Assembly (NCBI GenBank): GCA_035695045.1
Contig: DASSEX010000081.1
Location: 55,007 to 119,006 of the forward strand
From: DASSKP01 sp035695045
GTDB taxonomy: Bacteria > Actinomycetota > Actinomycetes > JAFAQI01
Reading direction: 5' to 3'
Length of the DNA stretch: 64,000 nt
The translations under genes were made by a program, and so were the position numbers. The stretch's first letter is position 1. Every line of letters begins with the position of its first letter. Below the pieces are notes generated by a model. The model saw only the letters and a program-made list of their open reading frames with translations, was not told the DNA's origin and ran no database searches. Of this stretch, positions 17,609 through 26,193 are shown one piece after another.

Positions 17609-18034
17609 TCAGGCGGCGTCGGCGGGGCTGACGTGCTGGCTGACCCATTCGACGATGCTCGCCGTGGTCGTGCCCGGGGTGAAGACTTCCGCGACACCCA
17701 TCTCCTTCAGCGGTGCGATGTCCGCGTCCGGGATGATCCCGCCCCCGAAGACGACGATGTCGAGGGCGTCGCGCTCGCGCAACAGCTCCAGCACCCGGCC
17801 GAACAGCGTCATGTGCGCGCCGGACAGGATCGACAGACCGATCGCGTGGGCGTCCTCCTGCAGGGCCGTCTCCACGACCTGCTCCGGCGTCTGGTGCAGG
17901 CCGGTGTAGATGACCTCCATGCCCGCGTCGCGGAGGGCCCGTGCCACGACCTTCGCCCCACGGTCGTGACCGTCGAGGCCCGGCTTGGCGATGACCACGC
18001 GGATGCGCGCGGCGGTGCCCGGCGTCGTCGCCAT
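17609..18034 (-). CDS. Stand-alone cobalamin-binding domain (mutase small-subunit type)
   Basis: A 141 aa B12-binding domain resembling the C-terminal domain of methylmalonyl-CoA mutase. The lower-ligand motif DxHxxG is present as D-G-H-D-R-G after VVIAKPGLDG, followed by GLSILSGAHMTLF and FGGGIIP. In two-part acyl-CoA mutases such a subunit pairs with a large catalytic subunit, but none is in this window. GGAGG precedes ATG 18034. It is divergent from the carboxyltransferase-like gene with a 50-bp gap, a combination that hints at acyl-CoA metabolism. Confidence 0.85.
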   Translation of the reverse strand: MATTPGTAARIRVVIAKPGLDGHDRGAKVVARALRDAGMEVIYTGLHQTPEQVVETALQEDAHAIGLSILSGAHMTLFGRVLELLRERDALDIVVFGGGIIPDADIAPLKEMGVAEVFTPGTTTASIVEWVSQHVSPADAA

Positions 18035-18084
18035 CACGAACCTCCCTCCACATCGGGTCGCGGCTGCTGCGAGAGTAACCGCCT

Positions 18085-19485
18085 GTGACCGACTGGCGCG
18101 ACGCCGTCCTCGCCGACGTCACTCCTCTGAGCCGGCCCGGGGCGGACCGGCCGGCTTCTGCTGAGCCCGCAGCCGTGCAGATCGGTGCCGGGCGGATCGG
18201 CGACGCGGAGTGCGTCGTGGCCGCGTGGGACTTCGCCGTCCGCGGCGGCACGTTCGGAGAGCACGAGGCGACCTTGTTCACGGTGGCCTGTGCCGAAGCG
18301 GCATCGTCCGGCCGCCCGCTGGTCTCGCTGTTGCGGAGCGGCGGGACGCGCTTGCAGGAGGGAATGCGCGCACTGGTGGGCATCCCGCGGGCGATGCTCG
18401 CCCTCGACCAGCTCGCGTCGTCCGGGGTTGGTCACATCGCTGTCGTCGACCATCCGACGACCGGAGGAGTCTGGGTGGCGATCGGGTCGCGCGCCGACAT
18501 CCGGCTGGGCGTGCGGGGCGCAACCGTCGGCTTCTCGGGCCCGCGGGTGATCGAGGCGATGACCGGCGTGACGATCGGCCCGGGCGCCAACACCGCGGAG
18601 TCCGCGGGCGCCAGCGGGTTGCTGGACGCCGTCGTCCCCACGGACGAGATCGTCGACCGGCTCGCGCAGGCCGTGGCCGTCCTGCAGCCCGACGATCCCG
18701 CGACCACGTCGCTGACGCCCACACCGATCGGCGTACCGGACCGGTCCGGCTGGCAACAGGTCGCCGCTTCCCGCGAGGCATCACGCCCGGACGGGGTCGA
18801 GCTGCTGACCGGTCTGCTGAGCGACCCGGTCGCGCTGACCGGCGTCGACGACTCCTCAGCCGCCGCCGTCGGCCGGCTCGCGGGCCGGCGGGTCGTCACG
18901 TGCGCCGTCTCGGCGCACCGCGACCGCTTCACGACCCTTCCGGGTTATCTGTTGCTGCGTCGGGCGGCCGACGTCGCCGACCGACTCGCCGTCGGGCTCC
19001 TGCTCCTCGTCGACACCGCAGGCGCGGACCCGCTCCCGTCGAGCGAGCAGGGCGGCATCGCCGGTGCCATCGCGGATGCGGCCCGCGCGGTGCTGCGCTG
19101 CTCCGGCCCGACGCTCTCGGTGGTGCACGGAGCCGGCGGCTCAGGGGGTGCGCTGGCCGCGGCCCTCGCGGACGTCGTCGCCGTGACGGAGCACGGATGG
19201 TTCGGCGCCCTGGGGCCCGAAGGGGCGGCGGCGACGCTGCGACGGCCGGTCGAGGAGGTCGCGGACTCGATGGGCATCACCCCGCGCGAGCTGCTCGCCT
19301 CCGGCTTCGCGGACGCGTTGGCCCCCGCGGATCCCGGCGCGCTCGCCGCCTGGTGTGCGGCCCGGCTGGAGGCGCTGCACGAACAGCCGTCGGAGCAGCG
19401 TCTCCGAGCCCGGACGGAGCGCTGGCTGAGCCCGCTGCCCGGCGCGCCGCGTACGGCGACGCCGGAGCCGCCCGACATCGGCTGA
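18085..19485 (+). CDS. Fused carboxyltransferase-like protein (AccD-AccA / MdcD-MdcE type)
   Basis: 466 aa with two crotonase-fold halves. The N half has SGGTRLQEGMRALVGIPRAM and GFSGPRVIEAMTG, most like acetyl-CoA carboxylase beta or malonate decarboxylase MdcD; the C half has VDTAGADPLPSSEQGG and HGAGGSGGALAAALADVV, like AccA or MdcE. No zinc finger or biotin domain is present. It could transfer carboxyl groups on acyl-CoA or decarboxylate malonyl thioesters; the sequence does not decide. The GTG start at 18085 is divergent from the B12-binding gene. No biotin carboxylase or biotin carrier is in the window. Confidence 0.78.
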   Translation: MTDWRDAVLADVTPLSRPGADRPASAEPAAVQIGAGRIGDAECVVAAWDFAVRGGTFGEHEATLFTVACAEAASSGRPLVSLLRSGGTRLQEGMRALVGIPRAMLALDQLASSGVGHIAVVDHPTTGGVWVAIGSRADIRLGVRGATVGFSGPRVIEAMTGVTIGPGANTAESAGASGLLDAVVPTDEIVDRLAQAVAVLQPDDPATTSLTPTPIGVPDRSGWQQVAASREASRPDGVELLTGLLSDPVALTGVDDSSAAAVGRLAGRRVVTCAVSAHRDRFTTLPGYLLLRRAADVADRLAVGLLLLVDTAGADPLPSSEQGGIAGAIADAARAVLRCSGPTLSVVHGAGGSGGALAAALADVVAVTEHGWFGALGPEGAAATLRRPVEEVADSMGITPRELLASGFADALAPADPGALAAWCAARLEALHEQPSEQRLRARTERWLSPLPGAPRTATPEPPDIG

Positions 19486-19582
19486 CACAACAGCTCCGAA
19501 AGCGCAGGACGGGGCGCAAACTTCAGCTAGCGTGCAGCTGGAACCACCCCTGGAGCTTCCCCTGGTCCTGCGGAGGTTGTGG

Positions 19583-20512
19583 GTGAAGAAGGCGGTGCAG
19601 AGGGCCGGCGCGGTCGCCGGGCGTGGTGCGCGGAGCCTGCTCAGCCCCAGCGGGTTGCGCGGCACGGTCACCGAGGCCGCCTGGATCGCCGCGCACGTGG
19701 CGACGTACCCGTTCGGGGTCGCGCAGGAGAAGTCGCGTCCTGCCGCCGAGCGGTTCACGCTCACCGGCCTGCCGCCGGTGCACCGCGGGCTGCTGATCGG
19801 CGACGTCGAGGCGGCCGGCACCCCGATCCTGCTCGTCCACGGCCTGGTGGACAACCGTTCGATCTTCACCGTGCTGCGACGCGCGCTGCGCCGCCGCGGC
19901 TTCGGCCGGGTGTGGACGCTCAACTACCACGTGCTCACCCAGGACCTGCGCGCTGCGGCCCGCCGGCTCGACCAGGCCGTGGAGCAGATCTGCGCCGACA
20001 CCGGTTACGAGCGTATCCACGTCATCGGTCACTCGATGGGCGGGATCATCGCCCGCTACTACGTGCAGCGGATGGGCGGCGACCACCGCGTCCACACGCT
20101 CGTGACGCTCGGATCGCCGCACAGCGGCACGCGGGCGGCCCGGCTGATGCCACGCGGCGTCTGTGGTCAGCTGCGACCCAACAGCGACGTCATCGCCGAG
20201 CTGACCACGCCCGCCCCCGGGTGCCGCACGCGGTTCCTGTCGTTCTGGAGCGACCTCGACGTCCTGATCTCGCCGAAGCGGGCAGCGCGCATCGAGCACC
20301 CGGATCTCAATGTGCGCAACGTGTTCGTGCGCGGCGTCGGCCACATGTCACTGCCGATCGACGGCCGCGTCACGCGCGAGATCGCCAGCGCGCTCGCCCA
20401 GCTCGACAGCGACGGTTCGACCGTGCACAGAGGTGTCACGCACCTCGACCCGAACCCTCCACGAGGAGTTCCGCGGTCGCGCAGCGACCGTCGCTCGGCA
20501 TCCACGGGCTGA
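19583..20512 (+). CDS. Alpha/beta-hydrolase, triacylglycerol-lipase-like
   Basis: 309 aa from GTG 19583, chosen because GGAGG sits 6 bp upstream; an ATG at 19532 lacks such a site. PILLVHGLVDNRS provides the oxyanion region, the nucleophile elbow is G-H-S-M-G-G, the Asp is probably in FWSDLDVLISP, and the His in GVGHMSLP. The fold and SPHSGTRAA match bacterial esterases/lipases. No classical signal peptide is evident, so it may act at the inner membrane. The substrate is unknown. Confidence 0.85.
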   Translation: MKKAVQRAGAVAGRGARSLLSPSGLRGTVTEAAWIAAHVATYPFGVAQEKSRPAAERFTLTGLPPVHRGLLIGDVEAAGTPILLVHGLVDNRSIFTVLRRALRRRGFGRVWTLNYHVLTQDLRAAARRLDQAVEQICADTGYERIHVIGHSMGGIIARYYVQRMGGDHRVHTLVTLGSPHSGTRAARLMPRGVCGQLRPNSDVIAELTTPAPGCRTRFLSFWSDLDVLISPKRAARIEHPDLNVRNVFVRGVGHMSLPIDGRVTREIASALAQLDSDGSTVHRGVTHLDPNPPRGVPRSRSDRRSASTG

Positions 20513-20674
20513 GCCGCGTCGGCCGATCTCGCGGATCGGGAGGATTTCCGCCGACAAGGGCGAACCGGTTACAGTGTCCGACGGGCCAGCTCGGCAGAGA
20601 TGCTGGACCTCCGCGCAAGACGGCCGCTCGCCGCGGCCTGCGTACGCTGCCGCGACGAGGAGTTCTCCACCCGC

Positions 20675-21418
20675 ATGCCGTCCCACCGTTCCTTGCCCCG
20701 TACGTCCCGGTTCACACTTCTCCGTCGCCACCTCCGCTCCGTACTGCTGTACGGCGACGATCACGTCCGCAACGGCCAGTCGGCGGTGACCGCGCCGCTC
20801 GCACTGCTCGCGGTCGGCGGCGTCTTCGCGATCGTCCTGGCGACCGCGCAAGCCACGGTTGCTGCGCCGATCCGGCCCGCCGCGGCAGCCACCCAGTGGC
20901 CGACGACGGAGGACGCCGACGTGGTCGCCGCCCGCGAGGCGGCGATGCCCGGCATGACCGCGACGTTGCGCGACCTGATGGTGAAGACGCCACGCAGCAC
21001 GAGCCGGGCGTCGCGATCCGAGAAGCGCACGGCGCTCCACCGCTGGGTGCGCCCCGACATCGGGCCGCTCAGCTCTCCGTACGGTTACCGCTGGGGCACG
21101 CTGCACCCGGGCGACGACCTCGCCGGTCCGTGGGGAAGCCCGATCCTCGCGGCGACCGACGGCTGCATCGAGTCCGCCGCCTGGGACGGCGGCTACGGCA
21201 ACCGGATCCTGATCCGCGACTGGGACGGCACCGAGACGCTCTACGGCCACATGGCCGCGTTCGTCCGCACGTCGGGCTGCGTGAAGGCGGGCACCGTCAT
21301 CGGCCGCGAGGGCAGCACGGGCTTCTCCACCGGTCCGCATCTGCACTTCGAGGTGCACGTCAACGGGGTGACGATCGACCCGCTGCCGTTCATGGCCGCG
21401 CGAGGCGTGCACTTCTAG
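20675..21418 (+). CDS. M23 family metallopeptidase, membrane-anchored
   Basis: LytM/M23 endopeptidases cut peptidoglycan cross-bridges. A hydrophobic span (about residues 36-56) acts as signal-anchor. The zinc site is seen in LHPGDDLAGPWGSPI (HxxxD) and the HxH in GPHLHFEVHV, with LYGHM between. Both metal motifs are intact, so it could be active rather than a LytM activator. Start: ATG 20675, with GAGGAG about 12 nt upstream; ATG 20600 is possible. A -10-like TACAGT lies at about 20570. Confidence 0.87.
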   Translation: MPSHRSLPRTSRFTLLRRHLRSVLLYGDDHVRNGQSAVTAPLALLAVGGVFAIVLATAQATVAAPIRPAAAATQWPTTEDADVVAAREAAMPGMTATLRDLMVKTPRSTSRASRSEKRTALHRWVRPDIGPLSSPYGYRWGTLHPGDDLAGPWGSPILAATDGCIESAAWDGGYGNRILIRDWDGTETLYGHMAAFVRTSGCVKAGTVIGREGSTGFSTGPHLHFEVHVNGVTIDPLPFMAARGVHF

Positions 21419-21451
21419 AACAACGGCCGGCACGACACCCGGCTTGGCAAG

Positions 21452-22384
21452 ATGGCCCTCGTGGCACTTCCACCACTGGTGCGCCCTCGCCCGCGATGGT
21501 GGTTCCAAGTGCTGCTCGTGGTCGGTTTCGCGACCGGTTATGACGAGGTGCGTGCACTGCACGGAGACGTCGCAGCCCTAGGACTGCGGCACGGTCATGA
21601 CGTCCTGCAGCTGGACCGCGACTGGCACGTGTCGTGGGCGGAGCCGCTGAATGCCTGGCTGGCGGGCCATTCCACCGTCGCGCAGGTGCTGTCGTCGTAC
21701 TACTTCGTGATGCACCTCGGCATGACCGCACTCCTGCTGCTGTTGCTGTGGCTGCGCAGCGACGCCTACCGGCGTCAGCGCAACGTGCTCGTCGTCGCAA
21801 GTCTTCTGGGTCTCGCCGCCTACTGGGCGTATCCCGTCGCGCCACCGCGCATGCTCGCCGGCTTTCACGACACCGTGCACGACCTGCTGCCCGCGGCGTA
21901 CCAGCTCGAGGCGTCCAAGGCGAACCTCTATGCAGCCGTGCCGTCGCTGCACATGGCGTGGGCGATCTGGTGCGGCGTCGCACTGTGGGCGATGTCGGGT
22001 GCATGGTGGGTACGCACTCTTGCGGTCGCGCATCCGGTGATCACCGCCGTGACCGTTCTCGCGACCGGCAACCACTACGTCTTCGACCTGCTCACCGGTG
22101 CCGCGTTGATGCTGCTCGCATATCCGCTAACGGATGCGCTCGGCCGCCTCGCGTCAGAGCTTCGCGAGCGGCGCGTAACGCAGCAGCAGCCGCTTCGTGC
22201 CGACGTCCGAACCGAAGTCCACCTCGGCCTCCGCCTGCTCCGCCGCGCCGCGGACGGCGACGACTCGGCCCAGGCCGAACGAGTCGTGAGATACCCGGTC
22301 CCCCGGAGACAGGTTGAGGATCGGGCGCAGGCCTGGCCCGGCGACGCGGCCACGCCTGATGGCCTTCTCAGCGGCGACCTGTGA
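21452..22384 (+). CDS. PAP2-superfamily phosphatase, tail antisense to pcrA
   Basis: Integral-membrane lipid-phosphate phosphatase of the PAP2_3 type. Several spans are present, and the catalytic motifs AVPSLHMAW (His) and GNHYVFDLLTG (His, Asp) are intact. The domain is complete at about residue 235 (LRERR). The frame then runs on for 77 residues antisense to the 3' end of pcrA before a TGA at 22384. That tail is charged and looks like counter-strand sequence. The start is ATG 21452 or GTG 21461. The substrate is unknown. Confidence 0.8.
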   Translation: MALVALPPLVRPRPRWWFQVLLVVGFATGYDEVRALHGDVAALGLRHGHDVLQLDRDWHVSWAEPLNAWLAGHSTVAQVLSSYYFVMHLGMTALLLLLLWLRSDAYRRQRNVLVVASLLGLAAYWAYPVAPPRMLAGFHDTVHDLLPAAYQLEASKANLYAAVPSLHMAWAIWCGVALWAMSGAWWVRTLAVAHPVITAVTVLATGNHYVFDLLTGAALMLLAYPLTDALGRLASELRERRVTQQQPLRADVRTEVHLGLRLLRRAADGDDSAQAERVVRYPVPRRQVEDRAQAWPGDAATPDGLLSGDL

Positions 22385-24370
22385 GGCCGTGCGCTCGGTC
22401 GAGCCACCCCACGTGACGAGCTCAGCCGGAATGTCCTCGAGGAACCTCGACGCCGGGTTGTACGACGGCGATCCCCACGCGGAGCGGACGAGAGCGCGCG
22501 ACAGGTAGAGCCGCTGCTCGGCGCGCGTGATGCCGACGTAGGCGAGCCGCCGCTCCTCCTCGAGCTCCTTCGGGTCGCCGAGGGTGCGCATGTGCGGGAA
22601 GACGCCGTCCTCGACGCCGGTCAGGAACACGACCGGGAACTCCAGGCCCTTCGCGGTGTGCAGGGTCATCAGGGTGACGACACCACCGCTCTCGTCGCCG
22701 TCCGGCACCTCGTCGGCGTCGGCGACGAGTGCGACCTGCTCGAGGAAGTCTCCGAGCGTGCCGTCCGGTCGCGCCTCCTCGAACTCTCGGGCGACGGAGA
22801 CGAGCTCTTCGAGGTTCTCCACGCGACCTTCGTCTTGCGGGTCGCCGGACGACTGGAGCTCGGCGACGTACCTCGTCTTGTCGAGGACGGCCTCGAGGAC
22901 GTCCGCGGGCGAGGAGTCCGCGGCGGCGACCGCCATCAGATCCTCGACCAGTGTCACGAACTCCTGCACGGCGTTGAGGCTCCGCGTCGCCAGACCCGGC
23001 ACGTCCTCACAGTGGCGAAGGGCCTCCCAGAACGTCGTGCGCTCGCGCTCTGCGTAGGCGTCGAGACACGCCTCCGCCCGGTCGCCGATGCCGCGTTTGG
23101 GGACGTTGACGATCCGGCGCAGTGAGACGGTGTCGGTCGGGTTGACGAGCACGCGGAGATAGGCAAGGGCGTCGCGAACCTCGCGGCGTTCGTAGAAGCG
23201 GACACCGCCCACGACCTTGTACGGCATGCCCACGCGGATGAACACGTCCTCGAAGACACGGCTCTGCGCGTTGGTCCGGTAGAAGATCGCGACGTCGCAG
23301 GGGCGAACGCCGTGCTCGTCGCCGAGCCGGTCGATCTCACCGGCCACCCACGCTGCTTCGTCGTGCTCGTTCTCGGCGACGTAGCCGACGATCTGCTCGC
23401 CGGCGCCGGAGTCGGACCACAGGCGCTTCGGCTTGCGGTCCGGATTCTTCGAGATCACCGCGTTGGCAGCGGAAAGGATCGTCTGGGTCGAGCGGTAGTT
23501 CTGCTCGAGAAGCACGACCGTCGCGTCGGGGTAGTCGGCCTCGAACTGCAGGATGTTGCGGATCGTCGCGCCCCGGAACGCATAGATGCTCTGGTCGGCG
23601 TCACCCACGACGCACAGCTCGGAGCGACCCTCGCCGCCGCCGACGAGCTCCTTCACCAGCACGTACTGCGCATGGTTCGTGTCCTGGTACTCGTCGACGA
23701 GCACGTGCCGGAACCGACGGCGATAGTGCTCGGCGACGTCAGGGAACAGCTGCAGCAAGGTGACGGTCGTCATGATCAGGTCGTCGAAGTCGAGCGCGTT
23801 CGCGCGACGCAACCGGTCCTGATAGAGCGCATAGGCCTCGGCGACGGTCTTCTCGATGTAGTTGCCGGCCTGGGACTTCGCCGTCTCGTAGTCGATGAGC
23901 TCGTTCTTGAGGTTGCTCACCTGAGCGGCGATCGAGCGCGGCGCGAAGCGCTTCGGGTCGAGGTCGAGATCGCGACACACGAGGGTCATCAGTCGGCGCG
24001 AGTCGTCGGCGTCGTAGATGGAGAAGCTGCTGGAGAAACCCAGCCGCTTTCCCTCCGCGCGGACGATGCGCACGCACGCAGAGTGGAACGTCGACACCCA
24101 CATGGTCTTGGCGCGCGGCCCGACGAGGGTCGCGACCCGCTCCTTCATCTCACCGGCGGCCTTGTTGGTGAAGGTGATGGCGAGCACCTGACCCGGTGAC
24201 ACGTTGCGCTCGGCGATCAGCCAGGCGATCCGGTGGGTCAGCACCCGGGTCTTGCCGGAACCGGCGCCGGCGACGATGAGCAGGGGGCCGCTGTCATGGA
24301 GCACCGCCGCGCGCTGCTGCGGGTTGAGTCCCTCGAGCAGGGTCTCCGGATCGACGGCGAGGGTGCTCAC
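22154..24370 (-). CDS. pcrA: ATP-dependent 3'-5' DNA helicase, UvrD/PcrA
   Basis: 738 aa superfamily-1 helicase for repair and replication-fork clearing. Walker A is A34-GAGSGKT41; motif II is VDEYQDTN (about 228); motif III has GDADQSIYAFRGA; motifs V-VI have TLHTAKGLEFPVVFLTG and AYVGITRAEQRLYLSRA. The C-terminus matches PcrA (FGSDVGTKRLLLRYAPLAKL). The ATG at 24370 is divergent from the PIG-L gene. The last 231 bp overlap the convergent PAP2 frame. Confidence 0.96.
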   Translation of the reverse strand: MSTLAVDPETLLEGLNPQQRAAVLHDSGPLLIVAGAGSGKTRVLTHRIAWLIAERNVSPGQVLAITFTNKAAGEMKERVATLVGPRAKTMWVSTFHSACVRIVRAEGKRLGFSSSFSIYDADDSRRLMTLVCRDLDLDPKRFAPRSIAAQVSNLKNELIDYETAKSQAGNYIEKTVAEAYALYQDRLRRANALDFDDLIMTTVTLLQLFPDVAEHYRRRFRHVLVDEYQDTNHAQYVLVKELVGGGEGRSELCVVGDADQSIYAFRGATIRNILQFEADYPDATVVLLEQNYRSTQTILSAANAVISKNPDRKPKRLWSDSGAGEQIVGYVAENEHDEAAWVAGEIDRLGDEHGVRPCDVAIFYRTNAQSRVFEDVFIRVGMPYKVVGGVRFYERREVRDALAYLRVLVNPTDTVSLRRIVNVPKRGIGDRAEACLDAYAERERTTFWEALRHCEDVPGLATRSLNAVQEFVTLVEDLMAVAAADSSPADVLEAVLDKTRYVAELQSSGDPQDEGRVENLEELVSVAREFEEARPDGTLGDFLEQVALVADADEVPDGDESGGVVTLMTLHTAKGLEFPVVFLTGVEDGVFPHMRTLGDPKELEEERRLAYVGITRAEQRLYLSRALVRSAWGSPSYNPASRFLEDIPAELVTWGGSTERTASQVAAEKAIRRGRVAGPGLRPILNLSPGDRVSHDSFGLGRVVAVRGAAEQAEAEVDFGSDVGTKRLLLRYAPLAKL

Positions 24371-24420
24371 GGTGCTGCCAGCCTACGCCGCAGGACCGAC
24401 ACGGAGGCTAGCCTCGCGGC

Positions 24421-25131
24421 GTGCTCGAGGATGCCGAGATCCAGCAGGTGCTGGCGATCACCGCCCATCCCGACGACGTCGACTTCGGCGCCGCCGGGAC
24501 CATCGCGACGTGGACCGACGCGGGGATCAAGGTCGCCTACTGCGTGATCACCGATGGTGACGCCGGCGGCTTCGATCCGGCCGTGCCGCGAGGACACATC
24601 GGACCGATCCGACGCGATGAGCAACGCGCGGCGGCCGCGGAGGTCGGCGTCTCCGACGTGCATTTCCTCGGCTACCCCGACGGCCGTCTGACGGTGACGT
24701 TCGACCTGCGCCGTGACATCGCCCGGGTCATCCGCGAGGTCCGGCCGCAGCGGGTGCTCTGCCAGAGCCCGGAGCGCAACATGGTCCGCATCTACGCGAG
24801 CCATCCCGACCATCTGGCCGCGGGCGAGGCGGCGATGTGCGCCGTGTACCCGGACGCGCGCAACCCCTTCGCCTACCCCGACCTCGCCGACCTCGAGGCC
24901 TGGGCGGTGCCCGAGGTCTGGGTCATGGGCAGCGAGCGGGCCAACCACTACGTCGACATCACGGCGACCTTCGACCGCAAGAAGGCCGCGCTGCGGGCGC
25001 ATGTCAGCCAGATGGAGGGCGTCGAGGATCTCGACACGCTCCTCGGAGACTGGAACGGCGCCAACGCGAAGCTGGCCGGCATGCCGGACGGTCACTTCGC
25101 CGAAGGCTTCTGGGTGATGGACACCGCCTGA
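24421..25131 (+). CDS. PIG-L family deacetylase (LmbE-like)
   Basis: 236 aa zinc-dependent N-deacetylase of the family containing MshB and Mca. Metal ligands: H16-P-D-D19 and H128-P-D-H131. It is shorter than mycothiol deacetylase MshB (about 300 aa) and resembles the generic LmbE group acting on GlcNAc-type substrates. The GTG start is at 24421. It lies 4 bp from the convergent N-acetyltransferase stop. Confidence 0.85.
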   Translation: MLEDAEIQQVLAITAHPDDVDFGAAGTIATWTDAGIKVAYCVITDGDAGGFDPAVPRGHIGPIRRDEQRAAAAEVGVSDVHFLGYPDGRLTVTFDLRRDIARVIREVRPQRVLCQSPERNMVRIYASHPDHLAAGEAAMCAVYPDARNPFAYPDLADLEAWAVPEVWVMGSERANHYVDITATFDRKKAALRAHVSQMEGVEDLDTLLGDWNGANAKLAGMPDGHFAEGFWVMDTA

Positions 25132-25135
25132 GCGC

Positions 25136-25636
25136 TCAGAGCTCGATGAGCATCCGGGTGTTGCCGAGGATGTTGGGCTTGACGTGCTCCAGGCCGAGGA
25201 ACTCGGCCACACCTTCGTCATAAGAGCGGACGAGCTGCTCGTAGACCTCCGGCTCGACCGGCTCACCCTCGATCGCGTGGAAGCCGTGCGCGCTGAAGAA
25301 CTCCACCTCGAAGGTCAGGCAGAACACCTTGCGCACTCCGAGGTCGCGCGCTCGTTCGACCAGCCGGTCGAGCAGCAGATGCCCGACGCCGGTCCCCCGC
25401 GCGGCGGGGTCCACCGCCAGCGTCCGGACCTCGGCGAGGTCGTCCCACATCACGTGCAGCGCCCCGCAGCCGACCACGCCCGCGGCGTCCGTCTCGGCGA
25501 CGAGGAACTCCTGCACGTCCTCGTAGAGCGTCACCGTCGCCTTGTCCAGCAGGATGCGCTTCGCCGCGTAGAGGTCGACCAGCCGCCGGATGTGAGCGAC
25601 GTCGCGGGTACGGGCCGGCCGGACGGAGACCGTCAC
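25136..25636 (-). CDS. argA: Amino-acid N-acetyltransferase (GNAT; ArgA-like)
   Basis: 166 aa GNAT with VRTLAVDPAARGTGVGHLLLDRLV (acetyl-CoA pyrophosphate loop) and the extended tail FLGLEHVKPNILGNTRMLIEL typical of the short actinobacterial N-acetylglutamate synthase (Rv2747 type), first step of arginine synthesis. The RILLDKATVTLYEDVQEF segment also fits. The GTG start at 25636 overlaps the marR stop (GTGA). Coupling to a MarR regulator is unusual for a biosynthetic enzyme. Another small-molecule acetyltransferase remains possible. Confidence 0.75.
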   Translation of the reverse strand: MTVSVRPARTRDVAHIRRLVDLYAAKRILLDKATVTLYEDVQEFLVAETDAAGVVGCGALHVMWDDLAEVRTLAVDPAARGTGVGHLLLDRLVERARDLGVRKVFCLTFEVEFFSAHGFHAIEGEPVEPEVYEQLVRSYDEGVAEFLGLEHVKPNILGNTRMLIEL

Positions 25637-26103
25637 GGGACCGTCGGGCAGTCGGTGCCCAACGGGCCGAGCGCCTCGGCGATCGCGGCGAGCTGTCGCG
25701 GGGTGAGGTGGTCGATCAGATGGCGACGTACACCTCGCAAGTGCACCGGATACGCCTCGCGCAGCCGCTCGAAGCCCTTCTCGGTGAGCCCGGCGTAGAC
25801 GACCCGGGCGTCGGAGTCGCAGCGAGCGCGTTCGACGAGCCCGTCCGCGGCCAGCTTGTCGACCAGCCGGGTCAGGCCGCTCGGGCTCAGCACCACGAGC
25901 GCGGCGAGATCGCTCATCCGCAGCCGCCGCTCGGGTGACTCCGAGAGATGGGCCAGGACCTCGTACGCCTGCAACGTGAGCCCCTGCTCCGACTCCAGCT
26001 CGGCCTCGAGCCGCCGTACGACGCGGGCGTGGGAGCGGATCAGCGCGTGCCAGGCCGCCATCTCCCGCTCGTCGAGCGGTGCGCCGGCGGTCGGGCTGGT
26101 CAT
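25633..26103 (-). CDS. MarR family transcriptional regulator
   Basis: 156 aa winged-helix regulator: dimerisation helices at both ends, recognition region LRMSDLAALVVLSPSGLTRLVDKLAADGLV and wing DSDARVVYAGLTEKG. It is divergent from a yceI gene. The 90-bp gap holds a perfect palindrome lying on a good promoter, a likely autoregulatory and yceI operator. The inducer is unknown. The stop overlaps the downstream acetyltransferase gene. Confidence 0.88.
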   Translation of the reverse strand: MTSPTAGAPLDEREMAAWHALIRSHARVVRRLEAELESEQGLTLQAYEVLAHLSESPERRLRMSDLAALVVLSPSGLTRLVDKLAADGLVERARCDSDARVVYAGLTEKGFERLREAYPVHLRGVRRHLIDHLTPRQLAAIAEALGPLGTDCPTVP

Positions 26104-26125
26104 GTCCCCAGCCTACGACGGAATA

Positions 26126-26155
26126 CTTGCGCAAGCAAAGACCTTCTGTTAGTGT
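26126..26155 (+). promoter_or_regulatory. Promoter for yceI with palindromic operator over the -35
   Basis: TTGCGC (26127-26132) and TAGTGT (26150-26155) are separated by 17 bp, a good sigma-A-type arrangement. The perfect palindrome cttgcgcaag (26126-26135) covers the -35, as expected for a MarR-family site. The downstream start has GGAGGA at 26185-26190. Further short inverted pieces (caacagttg) follow between promoter and start. Confidence 0.6.
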
Positions 26156-26193
26156 CCGTTACAACAGTTGCAGACACAACAATTGGAGGAGCA

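Noticed and set aside
20513..20674. Possible c-di-AMP (ydaO-type) riboswitch ahead of the M23 peptidase
   Set aside because: Such riboswitches precede wall hydrolases in actinobacteria, and some pieces look similar, but the conserved GGGGAACC-type, GGGUGAAUC-type and terminal GACAGCUAACC-type blocks are not present.
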